Source: an uncultured Helicobacter sp. (GTDB taxonomy: Bacteria > Campylobacterota > Campylobacteria > Campylobacterales > Helicobacteraceae). From it: a DNA stretch of 34,506 bases. Location of the stretch: positions 1-34,506 of the forward strand of contig CASFZH010000024.1 in NCBI GenBank assembly GCA_949299115.1, given 5' to 3'. Shown here piece by piece: positions 1 through 8,048 of the stretch; positions within the stretch are counted from its first letter, which is position 1; each line of letters starts with the position of its first letter. Below the pieces are notes generated by a model. It saw only the letters and a program-made list of their open reading frames with translations, had not been told where the DNA came from and ran no database searches. The translations under genes were made by a program, and so were the position numbers.

Positions 1-303
1 ATGGAATCTTGTATGACATTTCATCATCTCATCAATAATCATAAATCTACGTAGCTTGTTTTCGATTCACTACTAACATGAGAGTCTAAACCTTGTATGT
101 TAATTGTCTATGCCTACTCTTGGGACTTAAGCTGGAAGTTAGCAAACTGACTGATAGATATATTGAATCTATGTGGGCAGAAAATATACAATAATTTTTA
201 TAAATTTTTATCTACGTTTTACTTAATCGTTTTTTTTTTTTTGTAGAATTAGTCTCTTTTATTTTCTTCTACGATTAATTTTAAGACATAATGAAAGGTA
301 TTT
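1..303. other. Left-end region upstream of the chemoreceptor gene; no gene seen
   Basis: I see no convincing coding sequence here; short open stretches such as about 93-192 have no start signal or recognisable product. It holds the 13-T tract described separately and a ribosome binding site (GAAAGG, about 293-298) for the chemoreceptor. A CGATTAA word at 272-278 resembles the -10 of flagellar sigma-28 promoters in this bacterial group, but no matching -35 is evident, so this is weak. Confidence 0.5.
230..242 (+). repeat. 13-T homopolymer tract in the chemoreceptor promoter region
   Basis: Thirteen consecutive T residues lie 61 bases before the chemoreceptor start codon and outside any reading frame. 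Tracts of this length are prone to slipped-strand mispairing. In H. pylori a promoter T-tract tunes transcription of the adhesin gene sabA, so a similar length-dependent effect is possible here. That effect is inferred. Confidence 0.8.
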
Positions 304-1944
304 ATGACAAATATTAGTGCGAAACGTGTTTTTTCAATCTTGGGAGTAGGGTATTCAATCTTTTTTATTATTATCCTTGCCATCTCATTATTTGCTATAT
401 ATGAAATTAATAGAATTGATTCTGAATTGCAACAAATCAACTATGTTAATTCAGCTAAACAGCGGGTAGCAATCAACTTCAGAGGAAGTGTGCATGACCG
501 CTCGATTGGTATTAGAGATGTTGTTTTATATAAAGATGGTGATGCCGAAACCTTAACAGAAATCATTAATTTATTTTATAAATTAGATAAAGATTATACA
601 AATGCTAGAGATGTGATGAAAAAAGACTTTGAAACTAAATTTCTTTTAGATAATACAGAACAAGAAATATTAGGAAGAATCGATGCAATCGATACGAAAG
701 CAAAGCCAATATTAGAAAAAATCATTCACGCAAAAGTACAGAATGATTCTAATGATATGCAATCCCTAAACTTAGTTAAACCGATATTTGTAGAATGGCT
801 AAAAACTATAAATGAATTTATTGATTATGAGGAAAGGAAGAATCAAAATATTACTCCTAAAGTAGAAAAAATTGTTGATACATTTGAAGTATTATTAATT
901 TGTGGCATTATTTTATCTATTATTCTTGGTGCTACACTTGGATTTTATATTTTTACAATTTTTGATACAGTGAATCAAACATCAAAGGCTATGTTAGAAA
1001 TTGCAAATGGGAATCTGCAATATAGAATTCCCCAAAAAGTCGAATTTGGTATGTTAGGAAACGTTGTAAAAATGCGAGACGAATTACGAAAAACCATAGC
1101 AAATATTTTAGAATCATCAGACAATATTGTTCTGAATACGAAATCAGTGGCAGACTTAACCAATAATGTTAGAGATACCTCATCACAACAAAATGAAAAT
1201 GCCAATCTTACAGGACAACAAATTGAAAAAGTAGTCCACGATATTTCAACCATAGTTGAAAAAGCAAAGCAAACAGAGGAAAACTCAAAGCAAACCTTAA
1301 CAATTATAGAAAATAGTCAAGATAGCATCAATAATGCTTGTGAAATTATGAATGGCATCAATGATCTTGTGCAACAATCTAATGATAAAATCACTACTCT
1401 TCAGCAGCAATCACAAGATATTGGTGGCTCTATCGGATTAATTTCAGACATAGCAGACCAAACAAACTTATTAGCTCTTAATGCAGCCATTGAATCAGCA
1501 AGAGCAGGAGAACATGGACGTGGCTTTGCAGTTGTGGCAGATGAGGTGCGGAAATTAGCCGAGAGAACTTCACAGGCTACACGTCAAATTACTTTAACTA
1601 TCCAAGCAGTGCAGCAACAAAGCAACGAAGCTGTAGAAGTAATACATCAAATAATCCCAAATGTAGATAATGGATTGCAATCCATGCAAACAATTCTCAC
1701 TCTATTACAGCAAATCAAACAACAAGCCAATAATTCATTTGACAATGCTAAAGAGGTGAGCTTACATTCTCATCAACAAAATGTTGATATGGAATCTGTC
1801 GCTACTGATATTACTAAAATGATAGATATGTCGAATATAAATCTTAAGATGATTGAACAAACAAGCACGGCAATGAAAAATCTTGAGGCAATTGCTGAAG
1901 GATTAAAGCATAATACTTCATGTTTTAAATTGAACGCATGTTGA
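304..1944 (+). CDS. Methyl-accepting chemotaxis protein (transmembrane chemoreceptor)
   Basis: This is a 546-residue classical chemoreceptor that senses a ligand outside the inner membrane and controls the CheA kinase through CheW. A first membrane segment (about 11-33) and a second (about 195-217) enclose a largely helical periplasmic domain of about 160 residues, compatible with a four-helix-bundle sensor. A HAMP-like linker (about 218-270) follows, then a long coiled-coil signalling domain. Its conserved hairpin tip is clear at about 384-420 ([19 protein letters not shown], then [18 protein letters not shown]). There is no C-terminal CheR/CheB-tethering pentapeptide; it ends in FKLNAC. The start is supported by GAAAGG six bases upstream. 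The ligand cannot be told from sequence. The gene stands alone, and the 13-T tract upstream may alter its expression. Confidence 0.95.
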   Translation: MTNISAKRVFSILGVGYSIFFIIILAISLFAIYEINRIDSELQQINYVNSAKQRVAINFRGSVHDRSIGIRDVVLYKDGDAETLTEIINLFYKLDKDYTNARDVMKKDFETKFLLDNTEQEILGRIDAIDTKAKPILEKIIHAKVQNDSNDMQSLNLVKPIFVEWLKTINEFIDYEERKNQNITPKVEKIVDTFEVLLICGIILSIILGATLGFYIFTIFDTVNQTSKAMLEIANGNLQYRIPQKVEFGMLGNVVKMRDELRKTIANILESSDNIVLNTKSVADLTNNVRDTSSQQNENANLTGQQIEKVVHDISTIVEKAKQTEENSKQTLTIIENSQDSINNACEIMNGINDLVQQSNDKITTLQQQSQDIGGSIGLISDIADQTNLLALNAAIESARAGEHGRGFAVVADEVRKLAERTSQATRQITLTIQAVQQQSNEAVEVIHQIIPNVDNGLQSMQTILTLLQQIKQQANNSFDNAKEVSLHSHQQNVDMESVATDITKMIDMSNINLKMIEQTSTAMKNLEAIAEGLKHNTSCFKLNAC

Positions 1945-2491
1945 TTTTATAATTCTAGAGTTGATTTTATATCTATATATGAAAAACTTTATATATAAAA
2001 ACATATTAGTTATGTTACTCCAAATTTTTTATTATTTCTTTTATTTTACAATGTAATTCTGCTCAATATTTATAAAACTATGAATTGAAATAAAGCTTAT
2101 GGGTGTACCCATAAAGCATTTTAAAGGAAGATAATGTGAAAGAATGTTCTTAATTTAACCCAAAACTATTAAAAAGGAAGACCTTTTATAAAGAACATTG
2201 TAATCAGTGTTTGAATTGATTACAATGAAATAATAGCATAGGAAATCTTAAACTTTTATTAAAATAATAATAATTACTAATTTTTTATAAAATTTTATAA
2301 AAATATAAAAAGCATTATCATAATTGTAAACTTAACTAATATGCTAATATAGCGACAATGCCTATATTGTACCATGTCAATATAAAGCAATGCAATGATT
2401 GATTAAGGTGGTCAATCACACTATTGTGCTATTATAATCTTTGTGTTATTATAATGATGCTTCTATGCTATTTTATTGAAAAAGGGATACA
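1945..2491. other. Long AT-rich intergenic region with several inverted repeats
   Basis: No gene is seen in these 547 bases. A dense set of inverted repeats lies at about 2091-2227 and is listed separately. A smaller one, TGATTGA/TCAATCA, is at 2396-2402 and 2412-2418. A direct repeat of GTTGATTTTATA occurs just after the chemoreceptor stop. AT-rich words such as TATTATAAT near 2430-2455 could serve as promoter -10 elements for the exonuclease gene. Confidence 0.5.
2091..2227. other. Cluster of nested inverted repeats; possible structured RNA
   Basis: Four complementary pairs fall within about 140 bases. ATGGGT/ACCCAT is at 2099-2104 and 2107-2112, extended by GCTT/AAAGC. AATGTTCTT pairs with AAGAACATT (2143-2151, 2191-2199). 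AAAAGG/CCTTTT (2172-2177, 2182-2187) lies inside that pair with a four-base loop. CATTGTAATCA pairs with TGATTACAATG (2196-2206, 2217-2227) with a ten-base loop. The second and fourth pairs share bases 2196-2199, so they could be mutually exclusive folds. No clear U-run follows, so a simple terminator is not obvious. It could be a small RNA or a protein-binding site; function unknown. Confidence 0.35.
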
Positions 2492-3307
2492 ATGATTTGT
2501 GTGTTTGATATTGAAAGCATTCCAGATACAGCATTATTGCGTGAGATATATCATTACACAGGAAGTGATTATGAAATATGTGAACAAGCATTTCTTGCAC
2601 AAAAAGCGATAAGTGGTAGCGAATTTCTTCCTTTAAGCTTTCACAAAATTATTTCAATAGCAAGTGTTTTAGCAGATGATTTTGGGAATTTTATAAAAGT
2701 AGGACATTTTGCAAAAAATGCAACATTACAAACAAGAGAAGAAACTTTACTCAGTGAATTTAGCACATTTCTCAATAAACAAACACCACGTCTTGTGAGC
2801 TTTAACGGTCGAGGCTTTGATATGCCTGTGATTGGAATACGTGCATTAAAATACAATATTAATCTTTTTGGATATTATGAGATAGAGAATCAACAACTTG
2901 GTAAAAATAAATGGGAAAATTATCGCCAAAGATATAGTGAAAGATTCCATCTTGATTTATATGATACACTTGGTAATTATGGGGCTACAAAAGGTTTCAA
3001 TCTTGATTCTCTTTGTAAAATGGCTGGAATCATGGGAAAACATGAGATAAGTGGACATCAAGTTTATGAATTAATCTTTCAGCATAATGATTTACAAAAA
3101 GTAGATTCATATTGTGAAAGCGACGTGTTGAATACCTATTGGCTTTTTTTAAAGTTTGAATTAACACGAGGTATGATAACCATGCAAGATTATCTACTTA
3201 ATCTCACAAAGATGAAAGATTCCATACCGCCTAATGCACAATACAAAAATGCCCTAACAGAATCTTTAGAAAATGAGCTTAAAAAATACCAAGAGTTGAG
3301 AGAGTGA
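2492..3307 (+). CDS. Predicted 3'-5' exonuclease of the PolB exonuclease-like family
   Basis: This 271-residue protein resembles the stand-alone exonuclease domain related to family B DNA polymerases (DEDD superfamily). The first acidic motif is at the N-terminus (VFDIESIPD, residues 4-12, with D6 and E8). A second region reads LVSFNGRGFDMPV (about 106-118), and a C-terminal segment has YCESDVLNTYWLFLKF (about 208-223), matching the third acidic motif. It would remove nucleotides from DNA 3' ends, probably in repair; the substrate is not known from sequence. The gene is monocistronic. An AAAGGG sequence lies shortly before the ATG. The family call is firm, the cellular role is not. Confidence 0.85.
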   Translation: MICVFDIESIPDTALLREIYHYTGSDYEICEQAFLAQKAISGSEFLPLSFHKIISIASVLADDFGNFIKVGHFAKNATLQTREETLLSEFSTFLNKQTPRLVSFNGRGFDMPVIGIRALKYNINLFGYYEIENQQLGKNKWENYRQRYSERFHLDLYDTLGNYGATKGFNLDSLCKMAGIMGKHEISGHQVYELIFQHNDLQKVDSYCESDVLNTYWLFLKFELTRGMITMQDYLLNLTKMKDSIPPNAQYKNALTESLENELKKYQELRE

Positions 3308-3731
3308 GATTTTTATTCTCCTTACTTAGATAAAAAGCCATTGCAATATTTGATTCTATACAATACGATTCTAAAGACTACATAAAATAATACAACCTAA
3401 GATTTTCTAAAAAGAGAATGCCTTTCATAGCTTGTCCTCTTCTAGCCATAGGTAAAAGAATATAACTTTCTAAAAAGATAGTAATGCTAAGATGAAATAG
3501 ATTGCATATAGTTATAAGTATCCTGTGGTATCCCATCATGATTCAAGCATGAAATCCACACAGCTTATTTTTGTTTTATAATGATAGTGCCGACATGTGC
3601 TATTTCAGCTAATGTGGATTACTATGATTTGTAAAACAGAGCTTTGTTATAGCATTAAGGATTTTTGGGGGTATTAGAGATTCTAAAAATTGTGTTTCAA
3701 ATGTATTCTAAGCATGAAAAATTATAAATCA
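3308..3731. other. Intergenic region, no gene seen
   Basis: All frames are broken on both strands. The stretch follows (in minus-strand sense) the restriction-enzyme fragment at 3732-3896 and may contain unrecognisable remains of the same gene, but I could not trace any. Confidence 0.4.
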
Positions 3732-3896
3732 TTATTTTTGGAATCTATTCTTGTTGCATTGTATTTGTATATCATCTTTTTGAGATTCTAAAAGGTTTTG
3801 CAAAGCGGTGCGGTGGATGTGTTCTTTGTCGCTTTCTTTGATATGGGATATGTCCTCTAAGTATTTTTGTAATGTCTCTTGCTTGGTTTTCTGCAT
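3732..3896 (-). pseudogene. N-terminal remnant of a large restriction-modification enzyme (type IIG-like)
   Basis: The minus strand encodes a 54-residue peptide with an ATG at 3896 and a good ribosome binding site (AGGAAG) just upstream. It begins MQKTKQETLQKYLEDISHI and continues with KESDKEHIHRTALQNLLES, which resembles the N-termini of large single-chain restriction-modification enzymes annotated in Helicobacter. It then ends at a TAA at 3732-3734. Such enzymes are normally around a thousand residues, so this is only the extreme 5' end. The similarity is from memory and the fragment is short, so the family is tentative. The start region looks intact while the rest is gone, suggesting deletion rather than slow decay. 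Confidence 0.45.
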
Positions 3897-3959
3897 AACA
3901 CTTCCTAATAATAATCTTGCAATATAACAATTTTTCTTGCTATTTTGAATTGGTTGATT

Positions 3960-3972
3960 CCCCCCCCCCCCC
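3960..3972 (+). repeat. 13-C homopolymer tract next to a promoter
   Basis: Thirteen C residues end one base before a TTGACT -35 element. The tract is in no reading frame: the frame of the downstream acetyltransferase meets a TGA directly after it. The paralogous promoter near 8.7 kb has no such tract (it reads GATTCTGCCTTGACT). Length changes would alter the DNA just upstream of RNA polymerase's -35 contact and could modulate transcription. Confidence 0.8.
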
Positions 3973-3973
3973 T

Positions 3974-4004
3974 TTGACTTAGAGTAGCTCTCATTCTTTA
4001 TAAT
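3974..4004 (+). promoter_or_regulatory. Candidate sigma-70 promoter of the acetyltransferase gene
   Basis: TTGACT at 3974-3979 is followed by TTTATA at 3997-4002 (17-base spacer) or TATAAT at 3999-4004 (19-base spacer). The 29 bases 3974-4002 are repeated exactly in inverse orientation at 8702-8730, upstream of the other acetyltransferase. This conservation supports a functional element. Confidence 0.6.
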
Positions 4005-4091
4005 TCTATAAAGATTTGAGAATCCAATATTGTGCTATCACTTACATAGGACAGATTTAGATTGGATTTTTAAAAAATACAAGGAGCAATT

Positions 4092-4670
4092 ATGAATGTT
4101 TTTGAAAAAGATTTAGCAGGAATGCCGCTAGATGGCAGAGATCCAGAAGTAGCCCCAATCATCGAAGTTATTAAACAAACCCAAAGGATAGTCGCAAGGC
4201 TTAATAGTGGTGTATATAGTGAAGAAGAGGTGCGGGATTTCTTGGCACAAATCACAGGGAGGGCGATAGATTCTACCCTATGGCTTATCCCGCCTTTTTA
4301 CACAGACTTTGGGCGTAATATCCATTTTGGCAAAAATGTCTTTGTCAATTCTGCTTGCACCTTTATGGATAGGGGTGGAATCTATATCGATGATGAGGTA
4401 TTTATCGGTCCTAAGGTCAATCTCATTACTATTAATCATGATATCAATCCTTATAACCGCAATACGACTATTTGTAAGCCCATACATATAGAAAAACGCG
4501 TGTGGATAGGCGTGGCAGCGACTATTTTGCCCGGAGTAAGGATAGGAGAAAATTCTATCATAGGAGCGAATGCTGTGGTTACCAAAGATGTGCCGAGTAA
4601 TACCATTGTGGGAGGAAATCCTGCTAGAATCATACAACACATTGACATAGAGAAATACAAACGATTCTAA
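4092..4670 (+). CDS. Left-handed beta-helix acetyltransferase, maltose/galactoside O-acetyltransferase type
   Basis: This 192-residue protein belongs to the NodL/LacA/Maa group, which transfers acetyl from acetyl-CoA to a sugar hydroxyl in the cytoplasm. A helical N-terminal part of about 60 residues precedes hexapeptide repeats that build the beta-helix. GGIYIDDEVFIGPKVNLITI (about 96-115) is followed by NHDINPYNR (116-124), which carries the catalytic-type His. Later come GVRIGENSIIGANAVVTKDV and GGNPARI, typical of the family C-terminus. Length fits the family. Ribosome binding site AAGGAG is well placed. Its acceptor is unknown; surface glycan or a free sugar are possible. A diverged paralogue lies at 8049-8621 on the other strand. 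The 13-C tract beside its promoter suggests variable expression. Confidence 0.9.
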   Translation: MNVFEKDLAGMPLDGRDPEVAPIIEVIKQTQRIVARLNSGVYSEEEVRDFLAQITGRAIDSTLWLIPPFYTDFGRNIHFGKNVFVNSACTFMDRGGIYIDDEVFIGPKVNLITINHDINPYNRNTTICKPIHIEKRVWIGVAATILPGVRIGENSIIGANAVVTKDVPSNTIVGGNPARIIQHIDIEKYKRF

Positions 4671-4690
4671 AAACCTCTTAAGGAGATACG

Positions 4691-5011
4691 ATGCCGCTTA
4701 TCATTTATACTACCGCACCAAATAAAAAAGAAGCAAAGAATCTTGCCAAAAAGCTCTGCAAGAGAAACCTTGCTGCTTGTGTGCAAATTAGCAAAATACG
4801 CAGTGTCTATGTATGGCAAAATGTCTTGCAAGATGAAAAGGAGTTAAGCCTTACAATCAAAACAACACAAAGATTCTATAAAAAAATATGCAAATTCTTA
4901 CGCAAGCACCACTCCTATGAAGTGCCAGAGATTATCGCCATAAAGCCTCGCAAGGTAGAAAAGCACTACAAAAAGTGGCTTGGGGAAGTATTGCAGCGTT
5001 ATTCATCTTAA
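4691..5011 (+). CDS. cutA: CutA1-like divalent cation tolerance protein
   Basis: This 106-residue protein matches the small trimeric CutA1 family over its whole length. It has an N-terminal strand followed by AKKLCKRNLAACVQI (about 19-33), the family's conserved segment between the first helix and second strand. It then has YVWQ (about 41-44), a central ELSLTIKTT strand (about 51-59) and HSYEVPEIIAI (about 74-84), the family signature. CutA1 is linked to copper tolerance and metal binding, although the biochemical role is unsettled. It lies 20 bases after the acetyltransferase with its own AAGGAG, so co-transcription is likely. Confidence 0.9.
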   Translation: MPLIIYTTAPNKKEAKNLAKKLCKRNLAACVQISKIRSVYVWQNVLQDEKELSLTIKTTQRFYKKICKFLRKHHSYEVPEIIAIKPRKVEKHYKKWLGEVLQRYSS

Positions 5012-5148
5012 CTTTTTAGCTCTGCTAAAGAAAATGAAATATGGGCTAATGATTCTAGCTTACAGATTCGGTATTTGGAGCTTTTAGAGAAATAATATAA
5101 TTTTGATATAATACAAGCTTCTATATGTCATGCAAATTGAGGACATAA

Positions 5149-5446
5149 ATGTGGACAATACAAGATGAGATAGCCTTTTTTTGAAAATGCCTTACAAGGC
5201 GGCTTTGCTACTAAAAAAGATATATTTTATGAGATTGACAAAAAATATCTAGCCTATATTCCAAAAGACATAAAACAAAATATTCCAACATTGCAAAGTC
5301 GTAATGCCTTAATAGGAAGCTATACAGAAACTTGGTGTCAAAGACTCTTAGAGCCTGTGGCTAAGAAATTTGGACTTTTTGCTCTTAATGGCGTAATTTG
5401 TGAGAAATTGGACTTATAAAAAGCTCAAGAGTTATTTGATTTTTAG
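5149..5446 (+). pseudogene. Frameshifted small gene at the head of the restriction-modification locus
   Basis: An ATG at 5149 with GAGGA upstream opens a frame (MWTIQDEIAFF) that stops after 11 codons, directly after a run of seven T (5176-5182). Removing one T restores an uninterrupted frame to TAA at 5417-5419, giving 89 residues. That frame includes QGGFATKKDIFYEI, SRNALIGSYTETWC and FGLFALNGVICEKLDL. Past that stop the same frame runs eight more codons (KAQELFDF) to TAG at 5444-5446, so there may be a second lesion. I do not recognise the family; its position suggests a restriction-modification accessory or remnant. It could be a decayed gene or a slippage-switched one. Confidence 0.55.
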
Positions 5447-5455
5447 AGGAACTAT

Positions 5456-5632
5456 ATGGAAAAATATAATGTAAGGATTTTTTATTCTATGTATTGCGAA
5501 TATGAAATAGAAGCACAAAATGAAGAAGAAGCGATACTTCAAGCTAAAAATTTTGAGATAGATTCAAAAGAAATAATAGCAAATTTGGAATCTTGGGAAG
5601 AAGCCGATGAAGCAACACAAGTAAGAGAGTAA
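5456..5632 (+). CDS. Small acidic protein, possibly DpnD/PcfM-like
   Basis: This 58-residue protein has an N-terminal strand-rich part (KYNVRIFYSMYCEYEIEAQN) followed by EEEAILQAKNFEI. The pattern, two strands and then an Ala/Glu helix after a conserved N-E-E-E-A step, recalls the short DpnD/PcfM-like proteins found near methylase genes and on mobile elements. It is too short for a firm call. AGAGGA lies five bases before the ATG. It stands 30 bases upstream of the cytosine methyltransferase in the same orientation, so it is probably transcribed with the restriction-modification genes. Confidence 0.6.
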   Translation: MEKYNVRIFYSMYCEYEIEAQNEEEAILQAKNFEIDSKEIIANLESWEEADEATQVRE

Positions 5633-5662
5633 AATAGGTGCTTTATAATAAGGAGCTAAAAA

Positions 5663-6643
5663 ATGACCTTTATTGATTTTTGCTCTGGCATTGGCGGTGG
5701 TAGGCTTGGCTTGGAGCTTAATGGCTTAAAATGTCTTGGTTTTAGCGAAATCGATAAAGAGGCTATAAGAACTTACAAAAGTTTTTTTGATACTCAAAGT
5801 GAAATAGAATTTGGGGATTTAACCAAGATAAATCCTATAAGCTTACCAAATTTTGATGTGCTAATTTCTGGTTTTCCCTGTCAAAGCTTTAGCATAGTAG
5901 GGAAAAGAGAGGGCTTGAAAAATAAAGAAAAAGGGCAAATCATTTTCTATCTAGCAGAAATTTTAAAGGCAAAAAAACCCAAAGCTTTTATCTTGGAAAA
6001 TGTCAAAGGGCTTGTAAATCACAACAAGGGCGAAACTCTAAAAGAGATTCTAAGGCTTTTAGAATCCTGTGGCTACAATGTAAGCTTTAAGGTGCTAAAT
6101 AGTCTTGATTTTGGTTTAGCACACAGTAGAGAGAGAATATATTTTGTGGGGTTAAAAACTAATAGCAAAAAGAGCTTTTCTTTTGAAATAAAAAGCGATT
6201 TTGTAGCAAAAGAAGCAAGGTTACAAGATTTTTTAAAACCACAAAAAGAAAATATTTTTAGCACAGATTCCGCCTCTTATCAAACCTTTTTGAAGTTTTT
6301 AGAAAACAAATACAACAGAAGTAAATTTAATTTACAAGAAATTCTAAAACAAGATTTTTTGGTGCTTGATACAAGACAGAGTGATTTAAGACTTTATAAA
6401 AATAAGATTCCAACATTAAGGCGAGATAGGCAAGGATTATTTTATGTATATCAAAATAATTTATATAAATTAAGTGCTTTGGAGGCATTAAATTTGCAAG
6501 GTTTTAACAAGATAAAAAATTTAAATGAAAAGATAGAGAATCTAAAGACTAGCGATATTTTAAGACAATGCGGTAATGCAATGAGTGTAAATGTTATAGA
6601 ATCTATTGCTAATAATTTATTAAAATATTGCAAGGAATTATAA
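5663..6643 (+). CDS. DNA (cytosine-5) methyltransferase of a type II restriction-modification system
   Basis: This 326-residue enzyme has the ordered motifs of M.HhaI-type C5 methyltransferases. Motif I is DFCSGIGGGRLGLE (5-18, SAM binding). The catalytic PCQ loop is in GFPCQSFSIVGKREGL (70-85), with the nucleophile C73. ENVKGL is at 112-117. Motif VIII reads AHSRERIYFVG (153-163), where the usual first Gln is His. The C-terminal LRQCGNAMSVNVIESIA belongs to motifs IX-X. The stretch between about 170 and 275 is the target recognition domain, whose specificity I cannot read. Methylation would protect host DNA from the enzyme encoded next. The stop overlaps the next start (TAATG), indicating translational coupling. 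No premature stop is present, so it should be active. Confidence 0.95.
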   Translation: MTFIDFCSGIGGGRLGLELNGLKCLGFSEIDKEAIRTYKSFFDTQSEIEFGDLTKINPISLPNFDVLISGFPCQSFSIVGKREGLKNKEKGQIIFYLAEILKAKKPKAFILENVKGLVNHNKGETLKEILRLLESCGYNVSFKVLNSLDFGLAHSRERIYFVGLKTNSKKSFSFEIKSDFVAKEARLQDFLKPQKENIFSTDSASYQTFLKFLENKYNRSKFNLQEILKQDFLVLDTRQSDLRLYKNKIPTLRRDRQGLFYVYQNNLYKLSALEALNLQGFNKIKNLNEKIENLKTSDILRQCGNAMSVNVIESIANNLLKYCKEL

Positions 6644-7389
6644 TGGATAAAGTAGAATTAGGCTCAAGGACTGCAAAAGAGGGCTTTAAAAATGAAAGTT
6701 TCGTAGTAGAAATTTTTAATAATTGGAAGAATGAAGTTTTAGCACAAGAGTGGCTAAAAGCTATGGGATATAATTTAAGCGAGATAGAAAATGTCAATGC
6801 TACTAAAATCAAAGGTTCTTTTAAAACTGATGTGCAGGTTGTGATTTTAGTGCAAATCAAACTTCAAAAACTACAAGATGTGCAAAATATCCAAGTAAAA
6901 CTAGCCTCAAATCCACAAGGCTTTAATCAAATTGATAAAAGGTGGCTAGAATCTTATAAAGGATTATGGAATATTCCTAGCGATATTTATAAGATTTTAC
7001 AGTATTTTGTGGGCGAGATTCCTCCAAAGATAGCAAATCCAAAAGATACAAGGCGAATGTTTTTTAATGAATTTAGTATTAGCGAACAAGAAAAGATTTT
7101 ACAATATTTTAGGCAAAATCAAGCATTAATAATCAATGATATACTAAAAGGTAGAGGACAATTTGCTAGTGAGTGGTTTTTGGTAATTTTGAGATTAGAA
7201 TCTTTGCAGTGGGTTTTAAAGCCCATTAATGAAGTGATTAATTTTTATAGCGGTGAGGTAGAATTTAGCCCTAAAGGAAGCTTAAAAATAGGAAAAATCA
7301 CTATGCAAAGAAAGGGCGGAGATGGTGGCAGAGATACTGCTAAAATGCTACAATTTAAAATAAATCCTTGCGAATTATTTAAGCTCTAA
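6643..7389 (+). CDS. Probable type II restriction endonuclease paired with the C5 methyltransferase
   Basis: This 248-residue protein starts at the ATG overlapping the methyltransferase stop and has AAGGA upstream; an earlier in-frame start at 6628 lies inside the methyltransferase gene and is less likely. The N-terminal half has KIKGSFKTDVQVVI (about 50-63), compatible with a nuclease-fold D...xVx strand. The C-terminus carries GSLKIGKITMQRKGGDGGRD and MLQFKINP, a Gly/Arg-rich element I associate with some type II endonucleases but cannot assign to a named family. The role is inferred mainly from the tight coupling to the methyltransferase. Cleavage site and catalytic residues are not established from the sequence. 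Confidence 0.7.
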   Translation: MDKVELGSRTAKEGFKNESFVVEIFNNWKNEVLAQEWLKAMGYNLSEIENVNATKIKGSFKTDVQVVILVQIKLQKLQDVQNIQVKLASNPQGFNQIDKRWLESYKGLWNIPSDIYKILQYFVGEIPPKIANPKDTRRMFFNEFSISEQEKILQYFRQNQALIINDILKGRGQFASEWFLVILRLESLQWVLKPINEVINFYSGEVEFSPKGSLKIGKITMQRKGGDGGRDTAKMLQFKINPCELFKL

Positions 7390-7426
7390 AGAATTTTTAT
7401 AAAATACCTTAGCAAAAGAGCTTACA

Positions 7427-8035
7427 ATGCAGTCTTACAAATATCTTAATGATTCTAAGATGCTAACCACAGAATCCCTAAAACACAATCTCATCAAAAA
7501 GAATAAAATAGAATCAATATCTCATAAGAATAAGACTCTATCTTTTTCACAAAGCAAGAATGATAAACAATCACTTTTTATTGATACTCTCTCTCCTAAT
7601 GATATAGCTCCCTCTATTGATATTACATTTTTAGACCCACCCTATAATTCAAGACAATATAGTAGATTCTATCACTTACTAGAAACACTCACACTCAATA
7701 CCAAACCAAAGCTCTATGGCATAGCTAAAAAGCCAGAAGTAAATAATATGAGTGAATATTGTAAGGTAGGTGCTAAAGAAGCCCTCAAAGATTTATTAGA
7801 TTCTCTTAAAACTTACACAAGATATATAGTGATGACATATAATAATACAAATAGTGCGAATGCAAGAAGCAATACAAGAATAAGCCTTAGTGAAATACAA
7901 AGCCTCCTTACTACACTTGGCACAACTCATACACACGAATACAACTATAAAGCCTTTAGTTCAGGTAAAACTAATACAAAGAAAAACTTTAAAGAGCACA
8001 AAGAATATGTCTTTGTGTGTGAGGTAGAAGTTTAG
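7427..8035 (+). CDS. C-terminal part of a D12-class DNA adenine methyltransferase, 5'-truncated
   Basis: The 202-residue product has the catalytic motif LDPPYNSRQYSRFYHLLETL (about 69-88), as in D12-type N6-adenine methyltransferases. It also has a following YIVMTYNN strand and a C-terminal EYVFVCEV strand. The N-terminal SAM-binding FxGxG motif and the preceding fold are absent, and the first 50 or so residues look like linker sequence. No ribosome binding site is evident near the ATG. I read it as a remnant whose 5' half was lost, probably inactive. Alternatively a partner protein could supply the missing part, but none is seen here. Confidence 0.65.
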   Translation: MQSYKYLNDSKMLTTESLKHNLIKKNKIESISHKNKTLSFSQSKNDKQSLFIDTLSPNDIAPSIDITFLDPPYNSRQYSRFYHLLETLTLNTKPKLYGIAKKPEVNNMSEYCKVGAKEALKDLLDSLKTYTRYIVMTYNNTNSANARSNTRISLSEIQSLLTTLGTTHTHEYNYKAFSSGKTNTKKNFKEHKEYVFVCEVEV

Positions 8036-8048
8036 ACACAGAACACTT

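Noticed and set aside
2172-2187. AAAAGG/CCTTTT hairpin as a terminator of the chemoreceptor gene
   Set aside because: It is more than 200 bases after the stop and is not followed by a U-run.
3960-3972. C-tract as part of a coding frame
   Set aside because: All frames through it meet stops quickly; it lies between divergent starts.
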